This document shows positions 55,913 to 64,000 of a DNA stretch of 64,000 bases, piece by piece. Origin of the DNA: Celeribacter naphthalenivorans. Lineage in GTDB: Bacteria > Pseudomonadota > Alphaproteobacteria > Rhodobacterales > Rhodobacteraceae. The notes beneath the pieces were generated by a model. That model did not search any database, had not been told where the DNA came from, and was given only the letters and a program-made list of their open reading frames with translations. The translations under genes were made by a program, and so were the position numbers. Where the stretch lies: the NCBI RefSeq assembly GCF_020524585.1, contig NZ_JAIVLK010000005.1, positions 186,001 to 250,000 on the forward strand, written 5' to 3'. The stretch's first letter is position 1. Every line of letters begins with the position of its first letter.

Positions 55913-56954
55913 AATTCCCCGACGCAGACCGCAACACATCCGCCGCCACAGAGGGTTCCAGCATGCCGTCCCGCAGCTCAAACGCGCGCGGCGTTTCGGC
56001 ATAGCTATGCTCAGGCGAAAGTGTCGCCTGAATATCCGCAGGAAGGAAGGACTTCACCCGCCCATCCACAAACATGCTTTCGGCGGCGATGCCCTCGGCA
56101 TAGATGATCTCGTGGCTGTCGAAGAGGATTTGGAAATAATCCACGAAGCCGCCTTCGGCCTGGATCACATTCTGGCCGTTCACGAGGAGCTTGGCCTTGA
56201 CCAGAACCTCGGCCCGTCCGGCGCGCACCGCGTCGCGGCGCTGGTAGATGAAAATCCGGTGGTGCGGCGAGACGACGAGATCGTGGGCGTTGTTCAACGC
56301 GCCCTTTTTGATCACGATGGGGGCAAAGGCGCCGGTCGCCCGCACCGTTTGCGCGCCGATCCAGCGGACTTCTTTTGGGCCATGGTCGCGGGTCAGGACC
56401 CTATCGCCGACGGCCAGCTCTTCGATCGGTTTTTGCATCCCGTTGGCCAGCGTGATCCGCGTACCGCGGGTGAAGGCGACACAGGCCACATCCGACAGGC
56501 GGGTGCGCGCGGTGTCTTCGTCGATCTTGACCAGCGCATATTCGAGATCCGGGTTGAGCGGCGCGAAGGGCAGGAAAAATGTCTCTTCGATCAAGCCGTT
56601 CGCATCGGTTTCCACGATCACGAGCACTTCGATTGTGCCCCCGGAGGCGGCCATGAAGGTTGCGACGCAATCGAGATGCAAAGCATGCGAGACGTGACCA
56701 AGCTCAGAGCCCTCAGCGATGCTCAGCTTGTCATTTTCGACCATGACGGACAGGCGTCCACGCGCGGCAGTTATGCGCAGTTGGTAATTGTCGGCCAGTT
56801 CCATTTCGGAGGCATGAGACAGGCCGTCTCCGAGGTTCACCCCGTTGGTGACACGAAAATCCCGACCGCAGTAGACCGCAAGGCTTTGAAGCGGCAGGCC
56901 GGTCTGACCATCCGCTTGTCGGGACATGGAAATGCCGTTCCCCATCGTTGTCAT
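55911..56954 (-). CDS. Hint domain-containing protein
   Basis: A 347-residue protein with a Hint (hedgehog/intein) domain from about residue 158 on. The domain starts with Cys158 in CVAFTRGTRITLANGMQKPI, then EELAVGDRVLTRDHG and VVSPHHRIF with His231/His232. It ends in a FDSHEIIYAEGIAAESMF block. The N-terminal 157 residues form an unrecognised beta-rich domain. Hint domains can cut the chain by an N-S acyl shift, and the Cys and downstream His fit that, but the activity is inference. No secretion signal is evident. Its start faces a 353-bp gap. Confidence 0.85.
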   Translation of the reverse strand: MTTMGNGISMSRQADGQTGLPLQSLAVYCGRDFRVTNGVNLGDGLSHASEMELADNYQLRITAARGRLSVMVENDKLSIAEGSELGHVSHALHLDCVATFMAASGGTIEVLVIVETDANGLIEETFFLPFAPLNPDLEYALVKIDEDTARTRLSDVACVAFTRGTRITLANGMQKPIEELAVGDRVLTRDHGPKEVRWIGAQTVRATGAFAPIVIKKGALNNAHDLVVSPHHRIFIYQRRDAVRAGRAEVLVKAKLLVNGQNVIQAEGGFVDYFQILFDSHEIIYAEGIAAESMFVDGRVKSFLPADIQATLSPEHSYAETPRAFELRDGMLEPSVAADVLRSASGN

Positions 56955-57307
56955 TCTGCGCTCCGACCCCCCGTGACGCTTGACCTACCACCCCTGTTCC
57001 GACGCTCTGGCATAGGGCGCGTATTCAGGTCTCTCGAGGCGCTCAATATGCCGGACCTCACGGTCAATGTACATAGAGTCAACCGACAAGCACGCATCAC
57101 AGGGTGTTGATCTTTAACATTTCTAATCTCCTTTGAAACAATGGCATGATTTGGGCGGGACTGGTGTAATTTCTGGCAAAGCGGTGAGGCGACATGCTCG
57201 GTGCGGGCCTCTCACGCAAGGATGAACAAGACGAGGCTGGTTCTTGAAAAACAGGAACGCTACAAACGTGATCAAAGACAGATTGCGACAGCGCGAAGGA
57301 GACGGGA
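56955..57307. other. Divergent intergenic region between the Hint and SDR genes
   Basis: A 353-bp stretch without a gene. Short reading frames exist, but none has a ribosome site and family resemblance together. The SDR gene has CGAAGGAGACGGGA before its ATG. No clear promoter hexamer pair or hairpin was found; TTGACC at 57027 lacks a partner at suitable spacing. Confidence 0.4.
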
Positions 57308-58087
57308 ATGGATCTTGGTATCAAAGGCAAAAAGGCGCTGGTGTGCGCGTCCTCCAAGGGGCTTGGCCTCGGCTGTGCGCGGGCGCTCGCTGAGGCCGGT
57401 GTCGATCTGGTGATGAACGCCCGGGGGGCCGAATTGCTTGAGGTCGAGGCCCAGAAGATTCGCGACGAATTTGGCGTCACCGTGGTCACGGTCGCCGCCG
57501 ATGTGAGCACGGATGAAGGTCGCGCCGCCATCCTCAAAGCGGCCGAGGGAGCAGATATTTTGGTCAACAACGCAGGCGGCCCGCCCGCCGGGATGTGGAC
57601 CGATTGGGACCGCGACGATTTCATCAGCGCGCTCGATTCGAACATGCTGGCCCCCATCGCGCTGATCAAGGCACTGGTGCCGGGCATGATCGATCGCGGC
57701 TGGGGCCGGGTGGTCAACATCACCTCTGTTGCGGTGAAATCGCCTTTGGGTCACTTGGGTCTGTCGAATTCGGCGCGCGCAGGGCTGACGGGCTACGTCG
57801 CGGGCACGTCGCGCCAGATCGCGGCCTCTGGCGTTGTCATGAACAACCTTCTGCCCGGTTTCCACGCCACGGATCGCATGACAGGCATGGACAAGACGCT
57901 GGCAGAGGGGCGCGGCATCACGCCCGAAGAGGTCACCGCCGAGCGCGCCAAATCCGTGCCCGCAGGGCGCTATGGCACCATCGAGGAATTCGGCGCCACT
58001 TGTGCCTTCATGTGTTCGCAATATGCGGGCTTTATGGTCGGCCAAAACGTGCTTTTGGATGGCGGTCAGTTCAATTCGACCTTCTGA
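57308..58087 (+). CDS. Atypical SDR family protein without the YxxxK motif
   Basis: A 259-residue short-chain dehydrogenase-like protein. The cofactor loop SSKGLGLG lies at 15-22, NNAG at 87-90 and NITSVAVKS near 137. Where the catalytic YxxxK is expected, the sequence reads GLSNSARAGL (151-160), so the Tyr and Lys are missing. A known SDR subgroup shares this GLSN pattern; its chemistry is not established. It is the first gene of an operon, 21 bp before the ArsM-like gene. Confidence 0.83.
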   Translation: MDLGIKGKKALVCASSKGLGLGCARALAEAGVDLVMNARGAELLEVEAQKIRDEFGVTVVTVAADVSTDEGRAAILKAAEGADILVNNAGGPPAGMWTDWDRDDFISALDSNMLAPIALIKALVPGMIDRGWGRVVNITSVAVKSPLGHLGLSNSARAGLTGYVAGTSRQIAASGVVMNNLLPGFHATDRMTGMDKTLAEGRGITPEEVTAERAKSVPAGRYGTIEEFGATCAFMCSQYAGFMVGQNVLLDGGQFNSTF

Positions 58088-58108
58088 GACGAGATAGGGG
58101 AGAGGGCC

Positions 58109-59164
58109 ATGAGCCACGCGGATGTTCAGGACTATTACGGCAAGGTGTTGCAGGGATCTGAGGACCTGAAAACCAACGCCTGTTGCTCGCCCGATGATCT
58201 GTCGGCGTCGCTCAAATCGGCTCTTTCCAACGTCCACGACGAGGTGCTGAGCCGCTATTACGGTTGCGGGTTGATCGCGCCGGATGTGTTGGAGGGTGCG
58301 CGGATTCTGGACCTTGGCTCCGGCTCGGGCCGCGATGTCTATGCCTTGGCGCAGTTTGTTGGCGAGGACGGCTTTGTCGTCGGTGTCGATATGACCGAGG
58401 AACAACTTTCTGTGGCCCGCCGTCATCAGGATTGGCATGCCGAGCGCTTTGGATATGCGAAGTCCAATGTCGCGTTTCATCAGGGCTATATCGAAAAGCT
58501 CGATGATCTGCCGTTGGACGACGCCAGTTTCGATGTGATCGTGTCCAACTGTGTGCTCAATCTGGCGATGGACAAGCCCGCAGTGCTGCGCGAGGCCTAT
58601 CGCCTGTTGAAACCGGGGGGCGAGATGTATTTCTCCGACGTCTACGCCGACCGCAGGGTGCCGGAGGTGCTTCGCGCCGATCCGGTGCTCTATGGCGAAT
58701 GCCTCTCCGGCGCGCTCTATTGGAATGATTTCGAATATATGGCCCGTGCGGCGGGGTTCGCCGATCCGCGTCTGGTGACGCATCGCGCCTTGACGGTCGA
58801 GAACCCGGAGTTGGAGGCCAAAGTCGCCCCGATCAAGTTCATTTCCGCCACCTATCGCCTGTTCAAACTCGATCTCGAACCGGAATGCGAGGACTACGGG
58901 CAGGCGGTGATCTACAAGGGCACCGTGCCCGGCGCGCCGCATGAATTTGTGTTGGATGGTGGCCATGTCATTGAAACGGGACGGGTTTTCCCGGTCTGCG
59001 GCAACACCTTCAAAATGCTGGCCGACACACGCTTTGCGTCGCATTTCGAGTTTATCGGCGATTTTTCCACCCATTACGGCATTTTTGCGGGCTGCGGCGG
59101 GACCAGCCCCTTCGACACGCTGACGGACAGCGGCGCGCCTGCCGCCTCCGGTGGCTGTTGCTAA
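58109..59164 (+). CDS. arsM: Arsenite methyltransferase-like SAM-dependent methyltransferase
   Basis: A 351-residue methyltransferase. The SAM loop GSGSGRD is at 70-76, with GVDMTEEQLSVAR next. C25, C53, C148 and C198 keep the spacing of the four arsenic-binding cysteines known in ArsM (28 residues between the first two, 50 between the last two). VSNCVLNLAMDKPAVL and GECLSGALYWNDF are ArsM-like. The end GGCC is also cysteine-rich. ArsM methylates As(III) to volatile forms. No arsR or arsC lies beside it, so arsenic specificity is inferred. Confidence 0.68.
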   Translation: MSHADVQDYYGKVLQGSEDLKTNACCSPDDLSASLKSALSNVHDEVLSRYYGCGLIAPDVLEGARILDLGSGSGRDVYALAQFVGEDGFVVGVDMTEEQLSVARRHQDWHAERFGYAKSNVAFHQGYIEKLDDLPLDDASFDVIVSNCVLNLAMDKPAVLREAYRLLKPGGEMYFSDVYADRRVPEVLRADPVLYGECLSGALYWNDFEYMARAAGFADPRLVTHRALTVENPELEAKVAPIKFISATYRLFKLDLEPECEDYGQAVIYKGTVPGAPHEFVLDGGHVIETGRVFPVCGNTFKMLADTRFASHFEFIGDFSTHYGIFAGCGGTSPFDTLTDSGAPAASGGCC

Positions 59165-59172
59165 GGGGCCGC

Positions 59173-60303
59173 GTGCCTGCTAGGGAAGTTGAGAATTTTC
59201 GTCAGACAAAGCTCCCGCCCGTGACCGATCCGCGCCTGGAAATCCGCAACATTCGCCGCCGTTTTCAGGGCCGCGATGTGGTGTCCGATGTTTCGCTCAC
59301 GGTGATGCCGGGGCAGGTGACCTGTCTTTTGGGGCCGTCGGGCTGTGGCAAATCCACGACTTTGCGCATCATCGCGGGCGTCGATATGCAGGACGAAGGC
59401 GAGATTTATGTCGATGGGCAGCTGGTCTGTGACACCGTGTTTCGGGTTCCGCCGGAACAGCGCTCCATCGGTTTGATGTTCCAAGATTTTGCACTTTTCC
59501 CACATTTGAGCGTCTCGGAGAACGTGAGCTTTGGCTTAAAGGGGCACAAATCCGACAAACGCGCGCGTGTCGAGGAATTGCTGGAAAAGGTCGGGCTTTT
59601 GTCCGCCATCAACAAATTCCCGCATGAGCTGTCAGGCGGTGAGCAACAGCGGATCGCGCTCGCCCGCGCCTTGGCGCCGCGCCCGTCGATTATGTTGATG
59701 GACGAGCCCTTTTCCGGCCTCGACGAACGCCTCAAAGACGACATCCGCGACAGCACTTTGGACGTGTTGAAATCCGAAAACACCGCCGTTTTGCTGGTCA
59801 CACACGAGCCGCATGAAGCCATGCGTATGGCCGATGAGATCGCTCTGATGCGCGACGGAAAAATCGTTCAGCAAGGCGCGCCCTACAATATCTACAACGC
59901 CCCCGTGGACCGCAAAGCGGCGGCATTTTTCAGCGATATCAATGTGATCCGGGGCAGGGTTCAGAACCTTGCCGTGACCACCGCCTTCGGCGAATTCCTC
60001 TGTCCGGGGCAGCCCGATGGTGCGGAGGTCGAGATCGTCATCCGCCCGCAACACTTGCGCATCGACTTCGACCGCGAGGGTCGTGGCCCCAATCCGACGC
60101 CGCAATTTGGCACACCCGCGCGCGCGGTGGTGCAGCGGGCGCGGTTCATGGGGCGCGAGAGCCTTGTGGAGTTTAAAATGGAGTTCGACGGATCGGTTTT
60201 GAAAGCCACGGTGCCCTCCGTGTTCCTGCCGAAAACCGGCACGGCAATGTGGCTGATGATGCGCCGGGATCGGTGTTTCGTGTTTCCATCCAAAGGCGCT
60301 TAA
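59173..60303 (+). CDS. ABC transporter ATP-binding protein (Fe3+/polyamine FbpC/PotA type), orphan
   Basis: A 376-residue ATPase subunit with Walker A GPSGCGKSTT, signature LSGGEQQRIALARAL and Walker B MLMDEPFSGLD. The C-terminal third is a TOBE-type regulatory domain (ARAVVQRARFMGRESLVEF). The layout fits importers of iron or polyamines, but no permease or binding-protein gene lies nearby. The start is uncertain: GTG at 59173 has AAGGGG upstream, TTG at 59158 and GTG at 59221 (MTDPRLEIRNI) are alternatives. It ends 4 bp into the convergent WYL gene. Confidence 0.85.
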   Translation: MPAREVENFRQTKLPPVTDPRLEIRNIRRRFQGRDVVSDVSLTVMPGQVTCLLGPSGCGKSTTLRIIAGVDMQDEGEIYVDGQLVCDTVFRVPPEQRSIGLMFQDFALFPHLSVSENVSFGLKGHKSDKRARVEELLEKVGLLSAINKFPHELSGGEQQRIALARALAPRPSIMLMDEPFSGLDERLKDDIRDSTLDVLKSENTAVLLVTHEPHEAMRMADEIALMRDGKIVQQGAPYNIYNAPVDRKAAAFFSDINVIRGRVQNLAVTTAFGEFLCPGQPDGAEVEIVIRPQHLRIDFDREGRGPNPTPQFGTPARAVVQRARFMGRESLVEFKMEFDGSVLKATVPSVFLPKTGTAMWLMMRRDRCFVFPSKGA

Positions 60304-61034
60304 GTCTTTCCCTCAAAAGGTTTATTGGCTTTTTGATAGACGATGAACTCGGCCAATGTCTTGCCCGGTTCGTCTTTGAAACGCGCGCCTGTGTCGATCA
60401 CGGTCTCGATCCGGTCGACCCGAAAGGTGCGAAAGCCCGCGCGCTTTTCGCACCAGGCACTCATGGTCCAGACCCGTCCCCAATAGTCCAGCTGTAAAGG
60501 TCGTACGAGCCGGGTCGAGCTGTCGCCCGTGAGCGAAAGATAGGTGATGCGGAGCACTTTGCGTTCGCGCACCGCCTGGCGCAACAGCGGCATGTGACGA
60601 AAGCCCGCGCGGGCGTCCGCGAAGGCAAAGGGATGCACCGCATGGCCCCAACCGGCGGCGGGCGGGCCGGTGTTTTCCGGCAGAACCGCGTCAATCTTCG
60701 TGGCCAAACTTTGCGCGTTTTCAGACAGTTCCGGGTCCGTCGCCTCGCCCAGAATGGCCACAGCGAGATGCAGCGCCTCCAATTCGCCCATGGTCAGGTT
60801 CATCGGCGGCAAGGTGATCGGCGCGGTGATCATATAGCCGACGCCACGTTCGCCCTCGACCGGCACACCGGAGGCCTTGAGCGTCGCCATATCGCGCCAA
60901 ATCGTGCGCTCGGAGATCTCGACACGCTCGGCCAGTTCGCGCGCCTTGTGCAGCTTGCCGTCACGCAAAATCTGGATGAGATCGAACAGGCGGTCGCTGC
61001 GCCGGATGCCGGTTTGTTTGCGACCGCCTGCCAT
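60300..61034 (-). CDS. WYL domain transcriptional regulator (YafY type)
   Basis: A 244-residue regulator. The N-terminal winged helix has DLIQILRDGKLHKARELAER and ISERTIWRDMATLKASGVP, as in DeoR/YafY-type proteins. The WYL ligand-binding domain is near residues 140-220 (ITYLSLTGDSSTRLVRPLQL, WTMSAWCEKRAGFRTFRVD). It lies 3 bp after the small gene at 61038-61364 and is probably expressed with it. The palindrome at 61410-61433 in front of both is the likely binding site. Confidence 0.88.
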   Translation of the reverse strand: MAGGRKQTGIRRSDRLFDLIQILRDGKLHKARELAERVEISERTIWRDMATLKASGVPVEGERGVGYMITAPITLPPMNLTMGELEALHLAVAILGEATDPELSENAQSLATKIDAVLPENTGPPAAGWGHAVHPFAFADARAGFRHMPLLRQAVRERKVLRITYLSLTGDSSTRLVRPLQLDYWGRVWTMSAWCEKRAGFRTFRVDRIETVIDTGARFKDEPGKTLAEFIVYQKANKPFEGKT

Positions 61035-61037
61035 GAC

Positions 61038-61364
61038 TTACGCCGCCATCTGCGCCACGCTGCGATGGAGCGCGACTTTTGCATGGGCCATTTTCACGCT
61101 CTCGCGGGTGACCAGAGCCATGAAAGCCTGCGCCTCAGGCGCGGCCATAAAGCCTGCATCGGCGGATTTGGCGGCGGCCTCATTGGCCCAGACGTAATCC
61201 TCGCGCCAAAGGCCGGTCTCATCGCAGGACAGCGTGCGCGCGCAGAGCCCCTCGCAGCGGTCGAGGTAGCCTTCAAGGCCACGGGCCACGGTCATGAACT
61301 CTGCGTCACTCACGCCATTGTTCAGGCGAAAGGTAACAGTTTCAAGGATTTGAATGTCAGTCAT
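61038..61364 (-). CDS. Small NIPSNAP/ABM-like protein, partner of the WYL regulator
   Basis: A 108-residue protein starting MTDIQILETVTFRLNNGVSD. The MTVARGLEGYLDRCEGLCA and WREDYVWANEAAAKSADAG parts suggest the dimeric ferredoxin-like fold of NIPSNAP/antibiotic-biosynthesis-monooxygenase proteins, but the match is weak. The open frame extends to 61751, yet the ATG at 61364 after GGAGAGAAACG is the sensible start. It is the first gene of a two-gene operon with the WYL regulator. Confidence 0.6.
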   Translation of the reverse strand: MTDIQILETVTFRLNNGVSDAEFMTVARGLEGYLDRCEGLCARTLSCDETGLWREDYVWANEAAAKSADAGFMAAPEAQAFMALVTRESVKMAHAKVALHRSVAQMAA

Positions 61365-61409
61365 CGTTTCTCTCCGATTCGGTTTCGATGATCTGAGAAT
61401 GGGGCTGTA

Positions 61410-61433
61410 CAACTGACATAAACCTGTCAGTTG
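61410..61433. promoter_or_regulatory. Perfect palindromic operator in front of the WYL operon
   Basis: CAACTGACA and TGTCAGTTG form perfect 9-bp arms around TAAACC, 46 bp upstream of the first gene. TGACA/TGTCA half sites before a YafY-type regulator operon suggest autoregulation. No hairpin-terminator features. Confidence 0.6.
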
Positions 61434-61580
61434 AAGATTTCCAGCCCACCAACTCGCGCCAATGTTGTGCAACGGGGCCGCAAGCGCGATTTTGCGCTTT
61501 TCCTCCCCGAAGCTCCGTCCTAATCCTAGTTCCCGAGAGTTGTGACGGGCCCGATGCGTCCGTGAAAAATGGAGAGACAC

Positions 61581-61796
61581 ATGCTCAACAACATCGGCCT
61601 TCCGGGCCTTCTGCTCATCGCCGTCGTGGTTCTGGTTCTCTTTGGCCGCGGCAAAATCTCCGGCCTCATGGGCGAGGTCGGCAAAGGCATCACGTCCTTC
61701 AAAAAAGGCGTGGCCGAGGGCACCAAAGAGATCGAAGACGAAGCCGCTCAAGTCGCCAAGGACGTCACGCCTGAGGACGAAAAAGACAAGGTCTGA
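61581..61796 (+). CDS. tatA: Sec-independent protein translocase protein TatA
   Basis: A 71-residue pore-forming subunit of the twin-arginine system, which exports folded proteins. The N-terminal helix [19 protein letters not shown] is followed by the hinge and an amphipathic helix ([18 protein letters not shown]) and an acidic tail. The ATG at 61581 follows GGAGAGACAC; an in-frame ATG lies 4 codons earlier. First gene of tatABC. Confidence 0.95.
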   Translation: MLNNIGLPGLLLIAVVVLVLFGRGKISGLMGEVGKGITSFKKGVAEGTKEIEDEAAQVAKDVTPEDEKDKV

Positions 61797-61865
61797 GGCC
61801 TGTTTTTCTCTTTTGGGTTGGGGCGTTGGCCCCTAAGACGTGGCATTTAGACAAGGCGGTGCGAG

Positions 61866-62321
61866 ATGTTTGACATCGGCATGTCAGAACTATTGATCAT
61901 CGGGGTCGTGGCGTTGATCGTCGTCGGTCCCAAAGATTTGCCGGGCATGTTCCGCACGCTCGGGCGGTTTACGGCGCGGGCGAAATCCATGGCGCGCGAG
62001 TTCTCCCGCGCGATGGAAGCGGCGGCGGACGAGAGCGGCATGAAAGAGGCGTCCGAGGCGCTTAAAGGGGCCGCGAATCCGAAGAAATTCGGCCTCGATA
62101 AGCTCAACGAAGCGGCAGACACCTTTGAAAAATGGGATCCGATGAAGGCCGCTGACGGCAAGGCAGCCCCGAAAACCAGCACGTTGCAAAAAGACGAGCT
62201 GAGCCCGGAACGCGCCGAGGCGGCCAAGAAAATTTCTGATGCGGCGGCGCAAAAGGCGACCGAGCGGCTTCAGGCCGAATTGGACGCGGAAGCGGGCGAT
62301 AAGAAGGACGGCGACGCATGA
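61866..62321 (+). CDS. tatB: Sec-independent protein translocase protein TatB
   Basis: A 151-residue receptor-complex subunit. It starts MFDIGMSELLIIGVVALIVV with the PKDLPG motif after the membrane helix and a long charged helical tail that recognises the signal peptide with TatC. It overlaps tatC by ATGA and lies 69 bp after tatA. Confidence 0.95.
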   Translation: MFDIGMSELLIIGVVALIVVGPKDLPGMFRTLGRFTARAKSMAREFSRAMEAAADESGMKEASEALKGAANPKKFGLDKLNEAADTFEKWDPMKAADGKAAPKTSTLQKDELSPERAEAAKKISDAAAQKATERLQAELDAEAGDKKDGDA

Positions 62322-63208
62322 GCGACAGCGATATCGAAGACAGCAGCGCGCCCTTGATCGAACATCTGGCGGAGCTGCGCACGCGGATCATTCGTGCCGT
62401 GCTGGCCTTTGTCGTCGGCATGGTGATCTGTTTCGCCGTGGCCAGCCCGATCCTCGATTTCCTTCTGGTGCCAATCGAAAAGTCGATGCGCGCCTTGGGC
62501 AATCCGAACCCGGTGATGCAATACACCGCGCCGCAGGAATATTTCTTTACGTTGATCCGCATTTCTATGGTCGGCGGTCTGGCGATCTCCTTTCCGGTCA
62601 TTGCCTATCAGCTGTGGCGCTTTGTGGCGCCGGGGCTCTATCGCAATGAAAAGAATGCGTTTTTGCCCTTCCTGATCGCCTCTCCGGTGCTCTTCCTGAT
62701 GGGCGCGGCTTTTGCGCAATATGTGGTTGTGCCTCTGGCGATGACCTTTTTCCTTGGTTTCGCCGACCTGCCGTCTTTCGTCGGCGCCTTGGTGACCAAT
62801 GGGGGGGATGTGGCGGCGGCTTCGACCGACACGGGCATCGACATCGTGTTCAACGGCAAGGTCAACGAAAGCCTTGATATCACGTTGAAAATGATCGTGG
62901 CCTTCGGGCTGTGTTTCCAGCTTCCGGTGCTTTTGACCTTGATGGGCAAGGCCGGTCTTGCGACGGCGCGGGGCCTGCGGGCGACGCGGAAATACGCTGT
63001 CGTGGGCATTCTGACCGTCGCCGCTCTGGTGACGCCGCCGGATGTGACGACGCAGCTGATCCTCTTCGTTGTGGTTTACGGCCTCTACGAAGTCTCGATC
63101 TTCCTCGTGGCGCGCGTGGAAAAGAAACGCACCGAAGAGCTGCGCGCCGCTGGCGTGTTGGACGAAGACGAAGACCTGTTTGCCGAGTTTGACGAAGATG
63201 ACAAGTAA
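62318..63208 (+). CDS. tatC: Sec-independent protein translocase protein TatC
   Basis: A 296-residue receptor subunit with six membrane helices. The N-terminal LIEHLAELRTRIIRAV motif that binds the twin-arginine signal is present, and PQEYFFTLIRISMVGGLAIS and FALFV-type helices follow. The charged tail (DEDEDLFAEFDEDDK) is acidic. It overlaps the next gene by 11 bp. Confidence 0.96.
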   Translation: MSDSDIEDSSAPLIEHLAELRTRIIRAVLAFVVGMVICFAVASPILDFLLVPIEKSMRALGNPNPVMQYTAPQEYFFTLIRISMVGGLAISFPVIAYQLWRFVAPGLYRNEKNAFLPFLIASPVLFLMGAAFAQYVVVPLAMTFFLGFADLPSFVGALVTNGGDVAAASTDTGIDIVFNGKVNESLDITLKMIVAFGLCFQLPVLLTLMGKAGLATARGLRATRKYAVVGILTVAALVTPPDVTTQLILFVVVYGLYEVSIFLVARVEKKRTEELRAAGVLDEDEDLFAEFDEDDK

Positions 63209-64000
63209 GACCCTGAAACGCATTGCCGCGGCCCTCGAACGGATGGCCCCGGCGCCGATGGATGCGCCCGATTTCGACAGCGCCGAGGCCTATGTCTGGC
63301 ACACCGAACCGGATGCGCTGCAACCGGTCAAAACGGTGTCGCGGGTCGATATTTCACTGCTCGTCGGCGTGGATCGCTCTCGGGACACGCTTCTGGAAAA
63401 CACCCTGCAATTTGCGCGTGGCCTTCCGGCCAACAACGCGCTGTTGTGGGGGGCGCGCGGGATGGGGAAATCCTCTCTGGTCAAGTCCGTCCATGCGGCG
63501 GTGAATGCCCAAGGCCTGCCGCTCAAGATCGTCGAGATGCAGCGCGAAGACCTGCCCACCGTGGCCCGTCTTTTGAACCTCTTGCGCGGCTCCGAGCATC
63601 GCTTTCTCTTGTTCTGCGACGACCTGTCGTTCAGCCATGACGACCAGCATTACAAGTCGCTCAAAGCTGTGCTGGACGGTGGTATCGAAGGACGTCCGGA
63701 CAATGTGCTGTTCTATGCCACCTCCAATCGCCGCCACCTGATGCCGCGCGACATGATCGAAAACGAGCGCAGCTCCGCGATCAACCCGTCGGAGGCGACC
63801 GAGGAAAAGGTCTCGCTGTCGGATCGCTTCGGGCTTTGGCTTGGCTTCCACCCCTGTTCTCAGGACGAATATCTCGAGATGATCCGGGGCTATTGCAGGG
63901 AATATGGTGTCGAGATCGATGAGGAAAAGCTCCGCGCCGAGGCCATCGAATGGCAGGCGACGCGCGGCTCGCGCTCGGGCCGTGTGGCGTGGCAGTTCTT
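63198..64000 (+). CDS. DUF815 family ATPase, 3' end beyond the window
   Basis: The first 267 codons of an AAA-like ATPase of the DUF815 family. Walker A GARGMGKSS lies at residues 85-93 and a Walker B-like FLLFCDDLSF at 136-145. DNVLFYATSNRRHLMPRDM is a typical sensor region. The frame stays open to the window end. The ATG at 63198 lies within the end of tatC. Cellular role unknown; linkage to tat may be only positional. Confidence 0.85.
   Translation, partial: MTSKTLKRIAAALERMAPAPMDAPDFDSAEAYVWHTEPDALQPVKTVSRVDISLLVGVDRSRDTLLENTLQFARGLPANNALLWGARGMGKSSLVKSVHAAVNAQGLPLKIVEMQREDLPTVARLLNLLRGSEHRFLLFCDDLSFSHDDQHYKSLKAVLDGGIEGRPDNVLFYATSNRRHLMPRDMIENERSSAINPSEATEEKVSLSDRFGLWLGFHPCSQDEYLEMIRGYCREYGVEIDEEKLRAEAIEWQATRGSRSGRVAWQF

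Noticed and set aside
54270-57110. A 946-codon open frame on the plus strand
   Set aside because: It lies opposite prfC and the Hint gene, which have clear family motifs. The long frame results from GC-rich codon structure, and its translation is rich in His, Arg and Gln with no domain.
1-64000. CRISPR arrays, tRNA, rRNA, insertion sequences and prophage
   Set aside because: No regularly spaced repeats, cloverleaf sequences, rRNA segments, transposase or phage motifs were found. Detection by eye of tRNA and small RNA is not exhaustive.

Overview
The window is GC-rich chromosomal DNA, apparently from an alphaproteobacterium of the family Rhodobacteraceae (Roseobacter-type). The main grounds are an intact nuoA-N operon with many small extra genes between the complex I genes, and the presence of DUF5333-, DUF5337- and DUF3422-type proteins. 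Gene density is very high, with many 4-bp ATGA/GTGA overlaps and frequent GTG or TTG starts. The genus cannot be fixed from the sequence alone. No rRNA, tRNA, transposase, phage gene or CRISPR array was recognised.

Layout. Positions 1-5750 hold malate synthase G with a GlcG-like partner, a class I glutamine amidotransferase-type hydrolase, an SDR, a GNAT acetyltransferase and an ICMT-like methyltransferase, plus a composite inverted-repeat element at 5147-5263. Positions 5865-8877 are pntAB (proton-translocating transhydrogenase). Positions 9030-12622 hold an M20 hydrolase, a DUF3422 membrane protein and a YeeE/YedE sulfur transporter that overlaps it tail to tail. Positions 12843-20105 are a divergent peptide-uptake module: binding protein and two permeases on the minus strand, and a fused double ATPase plus a second M20 hydrolase on the plus strand. 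Positions 20291-26940 hold moaA, a HEAT-like protein, a Gly/Asn/Ser-rich secreted protein, glmS-glmU and a phosphoglycolate phosphatase coupled to a DegT-type aminotransferase.

The centrepiece is 28401-51265: one long plus-strand array nuoA-B-C-x-D-E-x-x-F-x-x-x-x-G-x-H-x-I-x-J-K-L-M-N followed by birA, coaX and RNase J. The x genes include a PAPS-type sulfotransferase between nuoC and nuoD, a membrane protein carrying the same helix-hairpin-helix tail as the enlarged NuoE, a DUF5337 protein, a DUF3291 protein, a tandem pair of secreted DUF5333-like proteins, a lipoprotein, a cysteine-containing secreted protein and a cysteine-free carboxymuconolactone-decarboxylase-fold protein. Extra reading frames in alphaproteobacterial nuo operons are known; the sulfotransferase and the duplicated HhH tail are the most unusual points here.

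The last part, 51296-64000, holds a DEAD-box helicase, an OsmC-family protein, a secreted CxxC protein, prfC, a Hint-domain protein, and an operon of an atypical SDR, an ArsM-like methyltransferase with four cysteines at the expected spacing, and an orphan ABC ATPase. A WYL regulator operon with a perfect palindromic operator, tatABC, and a DUF815 ATPase cut by the window edge follow. Several non-coding structures recur: a GAGTATTT-headed motif found three times just behind genes, and several large palindromes.
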